A stretch of DNA of 64,000 nt. It comes from Christensenellaceae bacterium. Lineage in GTDB: Bacteria; Bacillota; Clostridia; Christensenellales; Aristaeellaceae. The stretch is from assembly GCA_020025205.1 (NCBI GenBank), contig JAHHSO010000003.1, positions 31,887-95,886 of the forward strand. Reading direction: 5' to 3'. This document shows, piece by piece, positions 62,005-64,000 of this stretch. Position numbers and translations under genes: made by a program. The notes beneath the pieces were generated by a model. The model was not told the DNA's origin and did no database searches. It worked only from the letters and a program-made list of their open reading frames with translations. Within the stretch, counting starts at the first letter, position 1; every line of letters begins with the position of its first letter.

Positions 62005-63999
62005 ATGAAGTGTCCTAAGTGCGGCGCCTGGAACCAGGCGTATCTTCCCAAATGCGTCAATTGCGGTGCGCCGCTTCCTCATAATACCGGTAAACAAGAA
62101 GCTTCATGGGAAGAGTCCATGCATAAAAAGAAGCCGTCCCTTGAAATAACCCAGTATGAAAAGGATGACCCCCTTAATCCCGTACAGCCGTCTTCCTCGG
62201 AGGACTTCGATCCCGAAAAGCTCAATAAAGCTGATCTGACAGACGAAATTGAAGAACTGAAAAAGCGCCGTGAAATCGGCACGCAGCGCCTTTCGCAGAT
62301 GCGCCGTCAGGCTGAACGCATGCGCCGCTCCATTCAGCAGGCTGAAGTCGTTCGCCCCATACCGGAAGCAGATGACATGGCGTCTGCTTACGCCGGAGAC
62401 CGCGCAGCCATCAGAAACCGCCAGGAACACAAACAGCAGGAGTACACCGCAAGCATCCAGCCCGTTCATGATGACATGCCTTATGGCTATTTCGGCGATC
62501 CGGCCAGTCAGCCTTTGACCTATGATGATTCCGACCCCAACGCGCCGATCTATTATGACGGTTATACGCCGGAATCCGGCGATCAGGGCGCTCTCACTGA
62601 TGACGAATACCTGCCCCGCCGCGTACAAACGCGCCCTGCTTACCCTGATTATACGCCGGATTACGACAGAGAACATCGTAAAAAGCGCAAGCCGATGCAG
62701 ATTGTCTTCAAAATTATATTGCTTCTTTTGTGCTGCTGCCTGATGGCTGTGGGCGGCGTGCTCATTGCTCGTCATTTCGTCCTCTCCCAGGGCATGCAGA
62801 TGCAGGAAGGCAATGAAACCCGCGTCGAACTGACAGAAACCGTCATTGACGGCCATCCCGCCCATACCCTGACCATCTACGGCAAAGAGAACGCCGCCGT
62901 CTATATCAAGGAGATGCAGTCCACCTATGTCATCGCTGACGGCAAGGTGACCATTTCCGTCCCCGACTACATGTGGTATGATACAGAATCCTCCACTTAC
63001 GCCACTGCGGTAGAAACAGATACCATGGATGTCACCATCACTCCGTTTATCCGCTACTCTCAGGAGGGGGATCAGTATCCGCTGGAGCCGGTACAATTCA
63101 CGGTTGATGTTCCCCTTTCTCCTATCCGCCTGATCACTCCAAGTACAACTCGTGCAGAAGTCGGTGTTTCGATTTATGAAGTGCGCATCAATGTCGAAAA
63201 GGGGTCTACTGTCATCATCGACGGCACCAACGTCTCCACGCTCATCCGTGATGAGACCGGCAACGTCAGCAAAAACGTGCAGGTTCTGCCCGTCGGCGAC
63301 AATACCATCTCCATTTCCGTCAAGAGCAAATACTGCCGCGAGAACAAAATGGAAATTACGCTTTTCCGCGCGGCACAGGATATTCCGCTTGAGCTTGACC
63401 CGACCGTCCTTGTGGAATGGAACTATGAGCCGATTTCGGAAGAAAAGTACAATGCAGCAACGCCTGAGGAGCGTCAGGAAATGCACATTCCTGCCATTAA
63501 CGGCACGACACTTCCCGGCGCATCCATCACTGTCGATTTCCCGCACCGCAATCTGACAATTGATCCGGCAACGGGGCGCTTCCGCTTCATTCCGATCTTC
63601 ACGGAGCTGGGCAACAATGAAATTCCCATCCGTGCTTCCTATGAAGGCAAGAAAGATTCCCTCATCACCCACACCGTTTACTACATGCCCAACCAGGACA
63701 TCTACACCCGCCGGGCATGGGATCTTAATACACAATACAACGACCTTGTCAACAATATTTCCATGCGCAAAGGCACCATCTACAGAGCCATTGGCACCGT
63801 TGAACGCATCATCAGCACATCCCCGCAGATGGCCATTATGAACCTTGGCACACCTGAACTTGAAAAGCTGGTCATGCTGGAAAACAGCTCAAAGACCACC
63901 TGGGAAGTCGGCACCAAGTATCGTGTTTATGGTGACGCCTACGGTCTGTATGACACCATGCCGCGCATAACCGTTCGATATACTTACCTGAGTGAATAA
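62005..63999 (+). CDS. Zinc-ribbon, single-pass membrane protein with Ig-like repeats
   Basis: A 664-residue protein complete within the window. It starts with a four-Cys zinc ribbon (MKCPKCGAWN ... KCVNCGAPLP) followed by an acidic/coiled cytoplasmic region (LTDEIEELKKRREIGTQRL in parts), a membrane segment (IVFKIILLLLCCCLMAVGGV, about 233-253) and an extracellular part with three or four beta-sandwich repeats (e.g. GVSIYEVRINVEKGSTVIIDG in parts, GNNEIPIRASYEG). ATG at 62005 follows GGAGG by 7 nt. The role is unknown; it looks like a wall-facing sensor or scaffold. Confidence 0.8.
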   Translation: MKCPKCGAWNQAYLPKCVNCGAPLPHNTGKQEASWEESMHKKKPSLEITQYEKDDPLNPVQPSSSEDFDPEKLNKADLTDEIEELKKRREIGTQRLSQMRRQAERMRRSIQQAEVVRPIPEADDMASAYAGDRAAIRNRQEHKQQEYTASIQPVHDDMPYGYFGDPASQPLTYDDSDPNAPIYYDGYTPESGDQGALTDDEYLPRRVQTRPAYPDYTPDYDREHRKKRKPMQIVFKIILLLLCCCLMAVGGVLIARHFVLSQGMQMQEGNETRVELTETVIDGHPAHTLTIYGKENAAVYIKEMQSTYVIADGKVTISVPDYMWYDTESSTYATAVETDTMDVTITPFIRYSQEGDQYPLEPVQFTVDVPLSPIRLITPSTTRAEVGVSIYEVRINVEKGSTVIIDGTNVSTLIRDETGNVSKNVQVLPVGDNTISISVKSKYCRENKMEITLFRAAQDIPLELDPTVLVEWNYEPISEEKYNAATPEERQEMHIPAINGTTLPGASITVDFPHRNLTIDPATGRFRFIPIFTELGNNEIPIRASYEGKKDSLITHTVYYMPNQDIYTRRAWDLNTQYNDLVNNISMRKGTIYRAIGTVERIISTSPQMAIMNLGTPELEKLVMLENSSKTTWEVGTKYRVYGDAYGLYDTMPRITVRYTYLSE

Positions 64000-64000
64000 C

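Noticed and set aside
62104..63735. A 543-codon minus-strand open frame antisense to the zinc-ribbon protein gene.
   Set aside because: It arises from codon use in the real gene, which has a better start and recognisable domains.
1..64000. CRISPR arrays, tRNA or rRNA genes, prophage.
   Set aside because: No array of regular repeats, cloverleaf-like sequence or phage structural gene was seen.

Overview
The window is chromosomal DNA from an anaerobic, endospore-forming member of the Bacillota, most likely class Clostridia. The spoIIIA operon, a spoIIP-type gene, a pdaB-like deacetylase, the class III (oxygen-sensitive) ribonucleotide reductase nrdD/nrdG, remA, the amaP/asp23 set and the gene order dgt-dnaG-rpoD all point that way. 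I cannot name the species. Almost everything is housekeeping. I saw no tRNA, rRNA, CRISPR array, prophage or intact insertion sequence. Coding density is high, and most operons are on the minus strand.

Layout. 1-1430: mntP (+), an IS256-type transposase remnant and two strong inverted repeats. 1430-9418 (-): two runs, yicC-remA-gmk-rpoZ-coaBC and yerC-pcrA-ligA. 10012-16330 (-): a two-OB-fold SSB with an apparent frameshift at its tail, a PdaB-like deacetylase, and a type IIA topoisomerase pair. 16558-21761 (+): DUF1614 membrane protein, spoIIP, a DUF512 radical-SAM protein, der and plsY. 21825-23097 (-): a three-LysM protein and a phosphoribosyltransferase. 23661-27366 (+): nrdD-nrdG-dut plus a free-methionine-sulfoxide reductase, behind a promoter with two NrdR-like boxes. 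27465-30268 (-): HAD phosphatase, RluA-type pseudouridine synthase and an unknown gene with a structured leader. 30670-36300 (-): rpoD, dnaG, dgt, glpK. 36364-40693: a membrane-anchored beta-propeller protein, two small unknown genes and a VanW protein. 40817-52891 (-): recN-argR-nadK-tlyA-dxs-oapA-[OLE RNA]-DUF212-ispA-xseB-xseA-folD-tsaD-like-nusB. 53011-58849 (-): DUF2273-amaP-asp23 and spoIIIAH to spoIIIAA. 58948-61824 (-): thiI, cysteine desulfurase, DUF6106 protein. 62005-63999 (+): zinc-ribbon membrane protein.

The most interesting element is the 600-nt gene-free interval at 47251-47852. It has its own sigma-A promoter (TTGAAA, 17 nt, TATAAT), dense inverted repeats and an intrinsic terminator. 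It sits directly upstream of a DUF21-like membrane protein gene inside the recN/argR/tlyA/dxs/ispA/xseAB/folD/nusB cluster. That is the known location of OLE (ornate, large, extremophilic) RNA and its membrane partner OapA, so I call it an OLE RNA gene. Isoprenoid precursor synthesis (dxs), prenyl chain building (ispA) and a PAP2-related membrane protein (DUF212) flank it.

Other points to check are the single-base frameshift that would restore a canonical DDDVPF tip on the SSB, the tandem NrdR boxes, a double-hairpin leader before an unknown gene, an atypical SpoIIP topology, a very short SpoIIIAF and a Cys/His-rich SpoIIIAA tail translated through the start of spoIIIAB.
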